Source of the DNA: Terriglobales bacterium
GTDB taxonomy: Bacteria > Acidobacteriota > Terriglobia > Terriglobales > Acidobacteriaceae
Length of the DNA stretch: 64,000 bases
Direction of reading: 5' to 3'
NCBI GenBank assembly: GCA_025936825.1
Contig: JAICSO010000003.1
Span: 124,001 to 188,000, forward strand
The notes below the pieces were generated by a model, which worked only from the letters and a program-made list of their open reading frames with translations, was not told the DNA's origin and ran no database searches. The translations under genes and the position numbers were made by a program. Positions 25,366 through 34,913 of the stretch are shown here, one piece after another; position 1 is the stretch's first letter; every line of letters starts with the position of its first letter.

Positions 25366-26961
25366 TTACGCCAACATACACTCAATCACGGCTACCGAGT
25401 TCTTCGGCAACACAACCTCGATTCCGTCAGCAACCACGGTTGAAGTAAGGGCAGACGGCTTCACCTCTTCCGGGTGAGAAAACGTATTTCCGGCCCGCAT
25501 ATCGGAATGGGTAAGGACCGTGCCGCGAGCCTCTGTTGGCCGTCCACCTCCTGAAATGCGCAGGCGAGTTTTTAACGTGCTCTCGGCTGACGGATTCGTC
25601 ATCGTGACTGCCAAGCGCCGGTCCCGCATCGAAGCGGAGGCCGAAAGTCCGGGGAGTCGTCCCTGTCCTGCCAGTACCGGCACATTCAGTTCGGCAACCG
25701 GATTCGAGACGGGCACCTGCTTGGCTCCCATGTGCACACGGTACATATCGAACACGTGATACACCGGGGTCCGCACGAACTTATCTCCGTGTGCGAGAAA
25801 CAGCGAGTGGATACAGTTCACCGTCTGCGCCACATTCGCCATGGCAATCTTGTCGGCGTGACGGTTGAAGATGTCGAATGTCAACCCGGTGTGCACCGCG
25901 TCGCGCATTGTGATCGGTTGGCTCAGAATGTACGACGGCGTCAACTCCTCGCCTGGTTTGTACCAGACGCCCCACTCATCAACCACAAGCTTGGTGCGCC
26001 GCTTGCTGTCGAACTTGCCCATCTCCTGCCAGTGATCGGTGATGACTCTATCGATGCGAACGCCCCGCAGCAGGACTTCATACCACTCCGGCACATTAAA
26101 ATCCGCCGCTTTCAACGGCGTTGGTCGCAAATCGGTATAGAAGTGGATCGAGAATCCGTTCGGAGGATCGGACCCGCGCATGCCTTCGAAGAAGCCGGTG
26201 GTCCAACCGATGTCTTCATCTGCCGAATGGCCACGCGGGCCGGTGGCGACGAGAAATGGCTCTTTGTAGTTCGGTAATTGCGTTACGAACTGGCGGTACT
26301 TCTGCGCATACTCTTCCGGTCGCATCATTCCGCCGCAGCCCCAGGACTCGTTGCCGACTCCCCAGTATTGAATATTGAATGGCTGGGCATCGCCATTTTT
26401 GGCCCGCTCATCTGCCAGGGTCAGCGTCCCCGCCGGTGCATTGCAATACGAAACCCAGTCATGAAACTCGGCCGGCGTACTCGATCCCACATTGGCGGCG
26501 ACGTAAGGCTCCGCCCCGATCAGGCGGCAAAGGTGCATGAATTCGTGAATGCCGAACTGATTCGTCTCTGTCGCGTGCGTCCCGGCTGGCATGCGCCGCT
26601 GCCAGAAGTTGTAGGTGCGTGGACGCGCCTTACCGATCCCATCGCGCCAGTGATAGCCATCGGCGAAGCATCCGCCCGGCCAACGGAGATTCGGCGCGGC
26701 AATCACCTTCATGTCATCGACAAATTGTTTACGGATTCCATCGATGTTGGGAATCGGCGAGTTTCGTCCGACCCACACGCCGTCGTAAATAACGCCTCCA
26801 AGGTGCTCGATGAAATGCCCGTAGATATTTGGGTTGATCACGTCGCCGGCTTTGTCCGGCGAGAGCACGATCTCCGCGTCCGCACCAAATGCCAAATGGG
26901 AGGAGGCGAGAGCCGTAAGAGCGAGAGAACTTCCTGCCTGGAGAAACCTGCGTCGGTTCAT
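25366..26961 (-). CDS. Tat-exported alpha-L-arabinofuranosidase (GH51)
   Basis: 531 aa with a twin-arginine signal peptide (MNRRRFLQAGSSLALTALAS). The GH51 TIM barrel starts IYGHFIEHLGGVIYDGVWVG and contains NLRWPGGCFADGYHWRDGIG. The acid/base is Glu205 in GVGNESWG and the nucleophile is Glu329 in VVDEWGVW, both intact. After the barrel comes the C-terminal beta-sandwich (about 430-531). It removes arabinofuranosyl side chains from arabinoxylan, arabinan or similar plant polymers, and export through Tat suggests that it folds before secretion. It is transcribed alone, opposite to the pseudouridine synthase. The GH51-like protein at 41915 lacks the matching acid/base. Confidence 0.93.
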   Translation of the reverse strand: MNRRRFLQAGSSLALTALASSHLAFGADAEIVLSPDKAGDVINPNIYGHFIEHLGGVIYDGVWVGRNSPIPNIDGIRKQFVDDMKVIAAPNLRWPGGCFADGYHWRDGIGKARPRTYNFWQRRMPAGTHATETNQFGIHEFMHLCRLIGAEPYVAANVGSSTPAEFHDWVSYCNAPAGTLTLADERAKNGDAQPFNIQYWGVGNESWGCGGMMRPEEYAQKYRQFVTQLPNYKEPFLVATGPRGHSADEDIGWTTGFFEGMRGSDPPNGFSIHFYTDLRPTPLKAADFNVPEWYEVLLRGVRIDRVITDHWQEMGKFDSKRRTKLVVDEWGVWYKPGEELTPSYILSQPITMRDAVHTGLTFDIFNRHADKIAMANVAQTVNCIHSLFLAHGDKFVRTPVYHVFDMYRVHMGAKQVPVSNPVAELNVPVLAGQGRLPGLSASASMRDRRLAVTMTNPSAESTLKTRLRISGGGRPTEARGTVLTHSDMRAGNTFSHPEEVKPSALTSTVVADGIEVVLPKNSVAVIECMLA

Positions 26962-27102
26962 GAATGCCTTCTGAAGGAGGATTCTGCAACGGAGTGGAAT
27001 TGTAGCCGATGGCGATTCGGACGGAGTACCAGTGAAAGGAGAGCTAGTACATTATTGATTGCAGCTTCCACCGTCAACGACCACAGGCAGCGAGAGGCCC
27101 CG

Positions 27103-27852
27103 GTGAAAAAACATCGCCACAAATATTCTTCCAGCCGGTCGGCAAATGCGCCGCGGCGCTTCTCGCGAGAACTCGCCGTCTTATACGAGGATGACGCAGT
27201 GGTGGCCGTCAACAAGCCTGCCGGCCTGCTCGCGGTCCCAGCGCCGGGCTCGGACTCGCCTTCTGCGTTATCGCTGCTTTCAGAGCACCTCTCCAACCGG
27301 CGACAACGAATTTTCACCGTGCATCGCATTGATCGCTTTGCCTCCGGAGTGTTGCTGTTTGCCAAGACTCATCCTGATCGCGATGCCATGGTTAGGCAGT
27401 TTCTCGCGCATACACCAGTGAGGCGATACTTGGTAGTCGTGCGGGGACACCTTCCCGATCAACAAGGAACCCTTGTGCACTACTTCCGAAAAGAGGGCAT
27501 GCACCAGAAACTGGCATCCGCGAAAGACTCCAAAGCGGCCCGAGCTGAACTGCGATATTCGCTTGTACAGCCTCTTCGCGGGGCATCGCTGTTGCGGGTC
27601 ATTCTAGAGACGGGCCTTCAGAATCAGATCCGCGTGCAACTGGCCGCGATTGATCATCCCGTCATTGCAGACCGCAAGTACAGCCCGAAAGAAGCTGGGG
27701 AAACTCGAATCAACCGCGTCGCCCTTCATGCCGAATACTTACAGTTCCCGCATCCGCGCACGGGAGAGCCCGTGACTGTGGAGTGTGAGCCTCCGCCGGA
27801 CTTTCGGTCGCTTCTCAACGCACTTTCACCGCGCGGCGGCGGTCACCGCTGA
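27103..27852 (+). CDS. RluA-family RNA pseudouridine synthase
   Basis: 249 aa from a GTG at 27103, preceded by GAGAGG; the frame stays open far upstream but that part lies antisense to the arabinofuranosidase gene. Motifs are ELAVLYEDDAVVAVNKPAGL, TVHRIDRFASGVLLFAKT with the catalytic Asp77 (H74-R-I-D), and GLQNQIRVQLAAIDHPVIAD, the RluA motif III. There is no S4 domain, and the N-terminus is a short basic extension (VKKHRHKYSSSRSANAPRR). It modifies uridines in rRNA or tRNA; the target cannot be inferred. Its stop codon overlaps the next start by one base (TGATG), so the two genes are translationally coupled. Confidence 0.9.
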   Translation: MKKHRHKYSSSRSANAPRRFSRELAVLYEDDAVVAVNKPAGLLAVPAPGSDSPSALSLLSEHLSNRRQRIFTVHRIDRFASGVLLFAKTHPDRDAMVRQFLAHTPVRRYLVVVRGHLPDQQGTLVHYFRKEGMHQKLASAKDSKAARAELRYSLVQPLRGASLLRVILETGLQNQIRVQLAAIDHPVIADRKYSPKEAGETRINRVALHAEYLQFPHPRTGEPVTVECEPPPDFRSLLNALSPRGGGHR

Positions 27853-29018
27853 TGCCGATCCACAAGTTCGATGTGATTATTTTGGGCGGCGGGGCGGCGG
27901 GACTCATGTGCGCCATCGAAGCAGGGAAGCGCGGCAGACGTGTGGCCGTGCTCGAACGCGCCGCTCGCATTGGCAAGAAGATCCTGATTTCCGGTGGTGG
28001 ACGCTGTAACTTTACGAACCTTCATTGCAGGCCGGAGAATTTCATTTCCGACAATCCACATTTTGCCAAATCGGCTCTGGCCGCATACACGCCCGCAGAT
28101 TTCATCGCGTTAGTCGAGAAGCACCGCATCGCGTACCACGAAAAAACTCTAGGCCAGTTGTTCTGCGACGGTTCCGCGCAGCAGATCGTCAACATGCTCG
28201 AAACCGAATGTCGCCACGCCGGAGCGCGGATTCTCACCAACGTCTCGCTTGACCGAGTAGAACGCGGGGACCATTTCATCGCGAGTGCTGGCAACGAGGA
28301 GTTCCGCTCACAGTCGCTGGTGGTTGCGACCGGCGGCCTTTCCATCCCTAAGATGGGCGCGACTTCCTTTGGCTATGAACTGGCGCGCCAGTTTGGATTG
28401 AAGATCGTCGCGCCGCGGCCCGCACTTGTGCCGCTGCTCTTTAACGCGCAAGACCGGCAGAGCTACAGCGACCTGACTGGCGTCTCCGCCGAGGTGGTGG
28501 CCTCAATTGGCAAACAGCGCTTCCGCGAGAAGATGTTGTTCACGCATCGCGGGCTAAGTGGCCCAGCGATCTTGCAAATTTCGTCGTACTGGCAGGACGG
28601 TGGCTCCATCATGATTGATTTAGCTCCGGGAGTAGACCTGACCGCTCCCGTGCGTACCGGCTCACGTCGCCATCTCTCCGCACTGAAGTCAGCGTTTCGC
28701 GCAGTCGTGCCACAGCGTTTAGCCGATCGCTGGGTTGAACTGCACACTCCGACCTCATGGACAAACCACGCGCTCACCGAATGGGAACGCGAGGCCCACA
28801 ACTGGGCTGTCACCCCCGAGGGCACCGAAGGCTACGACAAGGCCGAAGTTACTGCCGGCGGCGTGGACACCAGCGAGCTCTCTTCCAAAACCATGGAGTG
28901 CCGCAACATCCCAGGCCTGTACTTCATTGGCGAAGTTGTCGACGTCACCGGCCATCTCGGCGGCTTCAACTTTCAATGGGCGTGGGCCTCGGGGTTCTGC
29001 GCAGGTCAATCAGCCTAG
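27852..29018 (+). CDS. HI0933/YhiN-family flavoprotein
   Basis: 388 aa. The FAD-binding motif is FDVIILGGGAAGLMCAIEAG, followed by the family signature RIGKKILISGGGRCNFTN; later blocks are ATGGLSIPKMGATSFGYELA and the end GLYFIGEVVDVTGHLGGFNF QWAWASGFCAG, which fixes the flavin. These cytoplasmic proteins are NAD(P)/FAD-dependent oxidoreductases of unclear substrate, and some relatives act in tRNA modification pathways. Translation is coupled to the preceding pseudouridine synthase by a one-base overlap (TGATG at 27850-27854), which favours a role related to RNA modification, though that remains inference. Length is normal for the family. Confidence 0.9.
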   Translation: MPIHKFDVIILGGGAAGLMCAIEAGKRGRRVAVLERAARIGKKILISGGGRCNFTNLHCRPENFISDNPHFAKSALAAYTPADFIALVEKHRIAYHEKTLGQLFCDGSAQQIVNMLETECRHAGARILTNVSLDRVERGDHFIASAGNEEFRSQSLVVATGGLSIPKMGATSFGYELARQFGLKIVAPRPALVPLLFNAQDRQSYSDLTGVSAEVVASIGKQRFREKMLFTHRGLSGPAILQISSYWQDGGSIMIDLAPGVDLTAPVRTGSRRHLSALKSAFRAVVPQRLADRWVELHTPTSWTNHALTEWEREAHNWAVTPEGTEGYDKAEVTAGGVDTSELSSKTMECRNIPGLYFIGEVVDVTGHLGGFNFQWAWASGFCAGQSA

Positions 29019-29065
29019 ACCGTACGACGAGTTGAGGACGGGCGAAATGCCCGCCCTCAAATTAC

Positions 29066-30328
29066 TCAGAACGGTTTCGTTAGCCACGGCTGAACCAGCA
29101 CGTTCGACCCGCTCACTGTGGAACATCCCGGAGTTCCCGGTCCCGCAAAACATCCCCACCAATTCTCGGTCGCGTCCACCGATCCTGAACCCAGGTTCGC
29201 CAGCCCCACCATCTTCCCGAGAAGATCATTCAAATGAACATTCACGCTGCCTGGAGTGTTGACGGCCACATCGACTGCTTCATCCTTGATCACGTTCTGG
29301 GAAATGATTGTGCCCACAATAGGCGACACACCAAAAATGTTGATCCCGGTTGGGCCAGGTGTCGCCGCGTCAGCACTGTCGGCGTGGTTCCCGGAAATCT
29401 GGTTACCGATGATGGAGTTGTTGTTCAGGTTCTGCCCCGGTGTGTGGCTGTGCAGGGCAACGCCCGGCAGTCCGTTGTTGGTCAACTTGTTTCCGATTAC
29501 CACGTTGCCATAATTCTTCGCGCCTGGCACTGAGTCAAAGATGCCCACGCCAGCGCCTTCTCCGACAGCAAGTCCATTTCGCGAGGACTCATTGCCAGAG
29601 ATGGTGTTATCGAAAACGCCGAGGGGAGCAGTCGCGTTTGTCTGCAGGGCTGGAGGGTGTGAAGCCAGCGTGATGCCGCAGTCAAAAGGATTTTCGGTGA
29701 CCGTGTTGCCCGAGACCAGGATGTGGTGGGTCGCACCGGTATCATCACTAAGCAGGATCCCGCCAGCGTTGGCGAACACTTGATTTTTCGAAACAACAGA
29801 ATGTTCCACGCCGCTGAGGTGAATGCCTTCTCCGCAGTCGAACCCTTCGGCGGTTTCAAACGCCGGAATTCCGGGGCAGGTTGGCCCTTCGGGAGTGGGA
29901 GTCAGGCTGCGATCGTTCTGGGTAACTTTGTTTCCCCAGATGGTCACGTCTGCGGCATTCGTGACCAGAATGCCTTCATAATTTGCTTCGTTGACAGTAA
30001 ATCCACTCACTACGACGGCTCGCAATCCCGGATGGTCGAGGCCGTCAACATACACGCCGTTCGGTAATCCAGTGGCGTCGATGATCGTATTGTTCGGATT
30101 ATCTCCAATCAGCGACAGAGACTTACCGATCTGCACATCCTCAGCATAGGTGCCCGGCGCGACCTTGATGGTGTCGTGACTTGCAGCCGCGGCAACAGCA
30201 GCGGAAATTGTTGAGTAGCAGCCGGGCGTTCCACTTTGATTCACACAGAGTGTTCCAGCAATCGAGAATTGCGAAAATGCAACCAGCAGGACGACAGCAA
30301 AGAAAGCGCGCAACAGCATGGTTCCCAT
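29066..30328 (-). CDS. Secreted right-handed parallel beta-helix protein (NosD-like)
   Basis: 420 aa with a signal peptide (LLRAFFAVVLLVAFSQFSIA). After YSTISAAVAAAASHDTIKVA PGTYAEDV, the common opening of NosD/pectate-lyase-like solenoids, come helix rungs rich in N and G with recurring V-S-G-N or I-x-x-N turns (IWGNKVTQND, VVSKNQVFANAGGILLSDDT, ILVSGNTVTENP, VFDNTISGNESSR, GNVVIGNKLTNNGLPGVALH, NSIIGNQISGNHADSA). It ends ATENWWGCFAGPGTPGCSTV. No conserved catalytic site is seen, so carbohydrate binding or a surface role is as likely as hydrolysis. Four Cys are placed for disulfides. It is transcribed away from the HI0933 gene. Confidence 0.82.
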   Translation of the reverse strand: MGTMLLRAFFAVVLLVAFSQFSIAGTLCVNQSGTPGCYSTISAAVAAAASHDTIKVAPGTYAEDVQIGKSLSLIGDNPNNTIIDATGLPNGVYVDGLDHPGLRAVVVSGFTVNEANYEGILVTNAADVTIWGNKVTQNDRSLTPTPEGPTCPGIPAFETAEGFDCGEGIHLSGVEHSVVSKNQVFANAGGILLSDDTGATHHILVSGNTVTENPFDCGITLASHPPALQTNATAPLGVFDNTISGNESSRNGLAVGEGAGVGIFDSVPGAKNYGNVVIGNKLTNNGLPGVALHSHTPGQNLNNNSIIGNQISGNHADSADAATPGPTGINIFGVSPIVGTIISQNVIKDEAVDVAVNTPGSVNVHLNDLLGKMVGLANLGSGSVDATENWWGCFAGPGTPGCSTVSGSNVLVQPWLTKPF

Positions 30329-30595
30329 TACAGACTCCTTGGTTCCGTATTCAGTTGTGGTTAAGTTGGCCAGGTTCAGAAAAGTTGACTTAGCAGGAAA
30401 CCGGAAAGCTCCGGTTAGACTTCGATCTACTTACGAATCTGCTTGCGGCAAAATCATAAGAGGCACCAGACAAACAGAACATCGGGAAGATCATGTAGTT
30501 ACGTTAAGGGGCTTGTTGACGGAGTATCACCAGGCACCAAGACCGGTTGGTGATTTATCTCATCAAGGTAGATAAGACAGCAAATGGGAGAAAAT

Positions 30596-33034
30596 CTACG
30601 GAGCAAACTCGCGTACATACCCCTTCCAATAGCCTTCGACCTCGCGCATGAGCTTCTCGTAGTCTGGATCGCCGCGCAGTTTGTCCCAATTCTTGTCGCG
30701 CTGGAACCAGGGATAATTGTGGTTTCCTAAAGCGACCGCTCTTCGCAAAAACGCTAACGCTGTCGTCTTGTCGCCCAGTAGCGCATACACTGCGCCCACC
30801 CACTCCGCAAGATCGCCGTCCACAATCCCTTCCGGCTTATAGCTGAGCACATCCGGATCAATTTTGTCCCGCTCTCCGCGCATGGCGTGCAGGTAAGCGG
30901 AAAAGATTAGCGGTGAGTCGTCGCCCTTGCCACCCCGGAGTTCCAGCGACTTGTTGATCCATTGTTCGGCCTCGTCGTACTTGCCTTCGTAGTAGAGGAA
31001 GTACCCCAGGAACGCCATGAGCTTGAATTGTTGCGGCGTTCGTTGCAAGGCCGCGCGCGTCTGCTCAACCGCTTCCTCGGTTTTGCCCTGATAGAGGAGC
31101 ATCCGGCCATGCATCCAGTAAATGCGTGGCGGCGACGGGTTCAGATCACGGGAATGTCGAAGCGCCTGCTCCGCGAGGTCATCGAGCCCCATGTAGTGAT
31201 AGCCGTAGCCGAGGTAATCCCAAACCTGCACATCATTGGGCGCCAGGGAAGCTGCCTGTCGGAGCGTGCGGATAGCTTCCGCATTCTTGCCTTCTTCGAC
31301 CAGCACACCGCCCAGCACAGAAGTTGCGGCTTCGGAAGTTGGTTCCAGGGCCAAGGCTTTCCGTGCAGCCTGCTCTGCATCGGACAGCACGCGACCGGCG
31401 TTATCGGCAAAGTTCGCTGCCTGCCATGCATAAAGCTGGGCCAGGATCACATAAGCGTCGGCAAATGACGGATCGAGAGCAATTGCCTTTTGGGCCAGCT
31501 GTTCTCCCTGGTGAAGAGATTCCACTCGCGACGTGCTGGAGTACTCGTTGAAATATGCGCGTGCCTGTACGAGATAGTTGTAAGCCTCTGCCGAGTGTGT
31601 GCTGGGAGTGTTCATGCGCTCCTGCTCCGCGCCTGAAAGCTGAACACTGAGACTCTGCACCACCTGCTGTGCTACGTCGTCCTGAAATTTCAGCATGTCG
31701 GTTCCGCGCAGATCAAAACGCTGCCCCCAGCGGGTCGCGCCATGATCGATCAGTTGCACCGAAACCCGAAGCACGCCTCCAACATTTTGATAATTGCCCG
31801 CGAGCACAGAGTCCACCTTCAATTCACGCGCGGCATCAATCGGATCGAAACTACCGCTGGAATACTTCAGCACCGAGTTCGTGGGCCGCACCGCCAGGTT
31901 CTGCAGGGAAGCCAGCCGGCTGATGATTGCGTCTGCCATGCCGATTCCCCAGGTCTCATCGGTCTTTTGCCCCAGATGTTCAAAAGGCAAAACCGCAATG
32001 CTGTGTGCCGCAGCGGCGGGAATGGCAACTGCCGTACTTGAACTTCCTTGTTTCGCTGAACTGCGGGACCAGTAGGCCAAAGCGGCAACAACCGCAATCA
32101 AAATGAGAGCCCCTGCTGCTATCCAAGGCGTGCGTGCGCGCTCCGATGGCACGATCGCCACCTGCGAGGCGGAACTACTGTCGCGGCGGAGTCGCTTGAG
32201 GTCGCTTTCGATGTCGGCGGCGTGCTGATAACGGAGGCTGGGATCCTTTTCGAGAGCCTTGTTTACGATGCGCTCGAGTTCGGCCGGTAACTCGGGGTTT
32301 AGCCGAACCGGAGAGGTCGGCGCCGAATGCAGGATGCGATCGAAGATCGCGGCCGAAGTGTCCCCGGAAAAAGGTGGCCGCCCTGCGCACATTTCGTACA
32401 ACAACGCGCCAAACGAAAACAGGTCTGTTCGCTCGTCCAGCGGCTTCCCTAGTGCCTGTTCGGGCGACATATATGCGATCGTGCCTACGGCGCTGCCAGG
32501 GCTGGTAAGGTGCTCTGCCGGAATACTCACGGTAGCGCCCGCGGCTTCCACCAGTGAACTTCGAGCCGCCATCTTAGCGAGACCAAAATCGAGAATCTTG
32601 GCGTGCTTTCGTGTGGTGACGAAAACGTTGGCGGGCTTTATGTCGCGATGGATGATCCCTTGAGCATGCGCAGCCCCCAGGGCATCAGCGATTTCGATTC
32701 CCAGCTCCAGAATCTGTTCCACCGGAAGCGGACGGCCCATCACCATATGCTTCAGGGTTTCACCTTCCAGGCGTTCCATGGCAATGAAGAGGCGGCCGTC
32801 AGCCTCGTCGATTTCATACACCGTGCAAATGTTGGGGTGGTTCAGCGCGGAAGCCGATCGCGCCTCTCGCCGAAAACGCTCCAGCGCCTGCGGATCGCGC
32901 GACAGTTCATCGGGCAGGAACTTTAGGGCAACGTGCCGCCCCAGTTTGAGGTCCTCGGCTTCATACACAACGCCCATGCCGCCCCCACCGAGTTCCTTGA
33001 GAATGCGGTAATGGGAGATTGTTTGGCCGAGCAT
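30596..33034 (-). CDS. Membrane Ser/Thr protein kinase with extracytoplasmic TPR sensor
   Basis: 812 aa. The N-terminal Hanks-type kinase (about 8-280) has the glycine loop [11 protein letters not shown] (16-26), Lys38, catalytic HRDIKPAN (Asp131) and DFG (149-151), with [20 protein letters not shown] as activation segment. A single transmembrane helix lies at about 304-322 ([19 protein letters not shown]). The outside part begins with a FlgO/CsgG-like region ([21 protein letters not shown], through [20 protein letters not shown]), then several TPRs (for example [20 protein letters not shown] and [20 protein letters not shown]). The kinase domain should face the cytoplasm. All catalytic residues are present, so it is presumably active; the signal sensed is unknown. 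Confidence 0.92.
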   Translation of the reverse strand: MLGQTISHYRILKELGGGGMGVVYEAEDLKLGRHVALKFLPDELSRDPQALERFRREARSASALNHPNICTVYEIDEADGRLFIAMERLEGETLKHMVMGRPLPVEQILELGIEIADALGAAHAQGIIHRDIKPANVFVTTRKHAKILDFGLAKMAARSSLVEAAGATVSIPAEHLTSPGSAVGTIAYMSPEQALGKPLDERTDLFSFGALLYEMCAGRPPFSGDTSAAIFDRILHSAPTSPVRLNPELPAELERIVNKALEKDPSLRYQHAADIESDLKRLRRDSSSASQVAIVPSERARTPWIAAGALILIAVVAALAYWSRSSAKQGSSSTAVAIPAAAAHSIAVLPFEHLGQKTDETWGIGMADAIISRLASLQNLAVRPTNSVLKYSSGSFDPIDAARELKVDSVLAGNYQNVGGVLRVSVQLIDHGATRWGQRFDLRGTDMLKFQDDVAQQVVQSLSVQLSGAEQERMNTPSTHSAEAYNYLVQARAYFNEYSSTSRVESLHQGEQLAQKAIALDPSFADAYVILAQLYAWQAANFADNAGRVLSDAEQAARKALALEPTSEAATSVLGGVLVEEGKNAEAIRTLRQAASLAPNDVQVWDYLGYGYHYMGLDDLAEQALRHSRDLNPSPPRIYWMHGRMLLYQGKTEEAVEQTRAALQRTPQQFKLMAFLGYFLYYEGKYDEAEQWINKSLELRGGKGDDSPLIFSAYLHAMRGERDKIDPDVLSYKPEGIVDGDLAEWVGAVYALLGDKTTALAFLRRAVALGNHNYPWFQRDKNWDKLRGDPDYEKLMREVEGYWKGYVREFAP

Positions 33035-33160
33035 GGCGCGCCCTCAGAAGGGAATCACAGAATCGTAAGACGGAGCTGGAATTCGGTCAACGTCGGCCAT
33101 CAGGATCTTGCAAGGTGTTCAAACGTCATTCGACCGCCAAGCAACATTTGAGGAACGCTG

Positions 33161-33592
33161 ATGACGCCGGAAGCATCGAATTACGTGTCTCTTGGCCAAC
33201 AGGTTGTGACTTTGTTCGTTCTCGCGCTGCCCGTCGCGTCGGTCGCGTGGACAGTCACGCACGAAGCCATCTTCCGCGAGATGCAGGATTACTGCCGAAC
33301 CAAAAGCAAGTCGTGTCGCTCAGTGCTGCAACGGAAGTTTTTCTACTTGTTCACCTGCGAATATTGTTTCAGCCACTACGTGTCCGGGATTTTTCTCGCC
33401 ATCACACGCTTCAAGCTGCTGTTTCCGGACTGGCGCGGCTACCTGATCTCGTTGTTCGCCCTGGTGTGGGTCTGCAATTTCTATATCAGCATCTACAATC
33501 GCCTGCGCCTGAATATCAAGCACGAGCACATCGCGATCGACAAAAAGCAACTGGAAGTGGAATCAATCGAAAATGGTAAGAAAGCGGCGTGA
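33161..33592 (+). CDS. Small polytopic membrane protein of unknown function
   Basis: 143 aa with about three hydrophobic segments: VVTLFVLALPVASVAWTV near the N-terminus, FFYLFTCEYCFSHYVSGIFL in the middle and LISLFALVWVCNFYISIYNR near the end, then a charged cytoplasmic-looking tail (LNIKHEHIAIDKKQLEVESI). A conserved-looking C-x-x-C pair (CEYC) lies between two predicted membrane helices, and another pair of Cys precedes it (DYCRTKSKSC). They could bind metal or form disulfides. I do not recognise the family. It is divergent from the kinase gene and upstream of the convergent tmRNA gene. No ribosome-binding site stronger than GGAACGCTG is seen. Confidence 0.7.
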   Translation: MTPEASNYVSLGQQVVTLFVLALPVASVAWTVTHEAIFREMQDYCRTKSKSCRSVLQRKFFYLFTCEYCFSHYVSGIFLAITRFKLLFPDWRGYLISLFALVWVCNFYISIYNRLRLNIKHEHIAIDKKQLEVESIENGKKAA

Positions 33593-33631
33593 GCCGGAAA
33601 CGCGGGCGCCGGCACGAACGTAAGGAAGTTT

Positions 33632-33999
33632 TGGTGGAGGCGGCGGGAGTCGAACCCGCGTCCGAAAATGTTACTGGTCAGAAGCCTACATGCGTAGTCG
33701 CGTTCCTGCCCCAGGCATTACCCTGGGACGTTCGCGGCCGCCGCTCAGAACGGACAAGAAACGGTTGCCGCTAGCCTGAGATCTTAGCCTCCCCACCCAG
33801 ACGTAGCAGGGAAGAGCAGCCCGCTGTGCGACGTCCTTCCGCAGCCCACGGGCAAAGCCGCGGAGGACGGCTACTTAACTAATTAAGCAGCGTATGCCAT
33901 CTGTTGATTGGCAATTATCATTTTGCACGCGATTACGGGTGTGTGCACCCCGGCATGCCTTCTGGCCGCAAGCATCTCCGTCGAAACCGTGACGCCCCC
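33632..33999 (-). ncRNA. ssrA: Transfer-messenger RNA (tmRNA)
   Basis: 368 bases on the minus strand. The 5' end GGGGGCGTCACGGTTTCGAC and the 3' end, with T-arm GCGGG-TTCGACT-CCCGC and acceptor CGCCTCC plus encoded ACCA, pair over seven positions (GGGGGCG with CGCCTCC, one G-U). These are the invariant tRNA-like ends of a one-piece tmRNA, which rescues stalled ribosomes with SmpB. The tag reading frame ends ANQQMAYAA then TAA (33883-33912), followed by further in-frame stops. Guanine/cytosine-rich segments beyond the tag fit pseudoknots. A search that looks only for tRNAs would miss it or mis-call its 3' end. Confidence 0.96.
33883..33912 (-). other. tmRNA proteolysis-tag reading frame (ANQQMAYAA)
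   Basis: Nine codons GCC AAT CAA CAG ATG GCA TAC GCT GCT and a TAA stop. The terminal Y-A-A is the degradation signal recognised by ClpXP-type proteases. A GCA triplet lies further upstream but is not in the tag frame, and read in its own phase it reaches a stop after two codons, so the GCC is the probable resume codon. Short tags of this type (A-N-x-Q-x-A-Y-A-A) are familiar from acidobacteria. Confidence 0.8.
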
Positions 34000-34169
34000 A
34001 GGCACCCCATCGCGGGCTGAAGTCCCACGCTGGGGACCCCGCCATAAGGAGGTGAGTATCGGGCCAAATTCAAAGAGCTGCTTCCAATGTAGAACGAGAT
34101 TGGAAGTCAAACAATAGATTAGATGCCGGGGCGGCCACAAGGTCGCAAAAGTAGCTGAAAAGACGAGAT

Positions 34170-34859
34170 TTAGCGGGATTTATTGGGAGGGTCGCGCAGG
34201 AAGGTTTGGACGCGCGGGCCATCGGGCGTGAGCTCGAATTTAAAGTAAACGCGTGTCCAAAACAGAGCAGGATGACCCTTGATGAGATACGGCTTCCACT
34301 GCCATTGCCGCAGAGCCGCGAGCGCCGCCGCTTCAAGCCGGAACGGTCCGCTGAATCCTCCCAGAGTTGTGGGAATCGGAATTGAACCATCCGGCTGGTT
34401 TCCTATTCGCAAAACCACTACACCTTGTTCTTGATTACGAATTGAACCCGGCGGGTAGACTGGGGTGACCCTTGTCGTGACAACCAGTCCTGCGTCACAT
34501 AGATCCGCATACCACGGAAATCCTGGCACTGCACCCAATCCCGTGAGGGGCCAGATCATGACGCAGGAGTTGCGCCCCTTCACACATCGGTGTTGCGGGG
34601 GCAGTGTTCCATAGACCACGGTCTTCAAAGTGTAGCCCTTCGGACAACTCGTCAGAGCCGGCGAGATTCCCTGTACCGTGCGTACACGTTGCACCGCAAC
34701 TCTAGGCACGAACGTAGGTGCGAACGGTGGCTGCGATAAGTCTGGCGGCGAGTTGTCCGGCGGCAGCTTGGGCGGGTCTTGCGCTTGAACGATCGAAGCG
34801 GCGCACCCTAGAACCAGGTTGAAAAAAGTACTCCGCACGAAAATGGCACACGCTCGCAT
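34170..34859 (-). CDS. Exported TonB C-terminal-domain protein
   Basis: 229 aa with an N-terminal signal or anchor (MRACAIFVRSTFFNLVLGCA ASIVQA) and a Pro-rich linker (PPKLPPDNSPPDLSQPPFAP). The C-terminal third is a divergent TonB fold: VTPVYPPGSIRNQEQGVVVL RIGNQPDGSIP, then LEAAALAALRQWQWKPYLIK G, matching the Y-P-x2-A ... G-x-V-x-v ... A-x2-A-v-x-x-W-x-f-x-P pattern. Four Cys in the middle (SCPKGY, HRCVKG, NSCVMI, DLCDAG) could form disulfides in the periplasm. No ExbB/ExbD or receptor gene is adjacent. Stand-alone TonB-like exported proteins are common in acidobacteria, and the function is unknown. Confidence 0.75.
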   Translation of the reverse strand: MRACAIFVRSTFFNLVLGCAASIVQAQDPPKLPPDNSPPDLSQPPFAPTFVPRVAVQRVRTVQGISPALTSCPKGYTLKTVVYGTLPPQHRCVKGRNSCVMIWPLTGLGAVPGFPWYADLCDAGLVVTTRVTPVYPPGSIRNQEQGVVVLRIGNQPDGSIPIPTTLGGFSGPFRLEAAALAALRQWQWKPYLIKGHPALFWTRVYFKFELTPDGPRVQTFLRDPPNKSR

Positions 34860-34913
34860 ACGCCACCCGGTTAGCGTGCAACAGTATAGACCCAGAAAGT
34901 AACAGAGCGCAGG

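Noticed and set aside
26278-27102. Long N-terminal extension of the pseudouridine synthase
   Set aside because: It is antisense to the GH51 gene; the enzyme begins at the GTG at 27103.
33632-33662. Possible tRNA 3' half
   Set aside because: It is the tRNA-like end of tmRNA; it pairs with the sequence at 33993-33999.
33883-34140. 85-codon open frame ending in CKMIIANQQMAYAA
   Set aside because: It is the tmRNA tag frame read through the RNA 5' end, not a protein gene.
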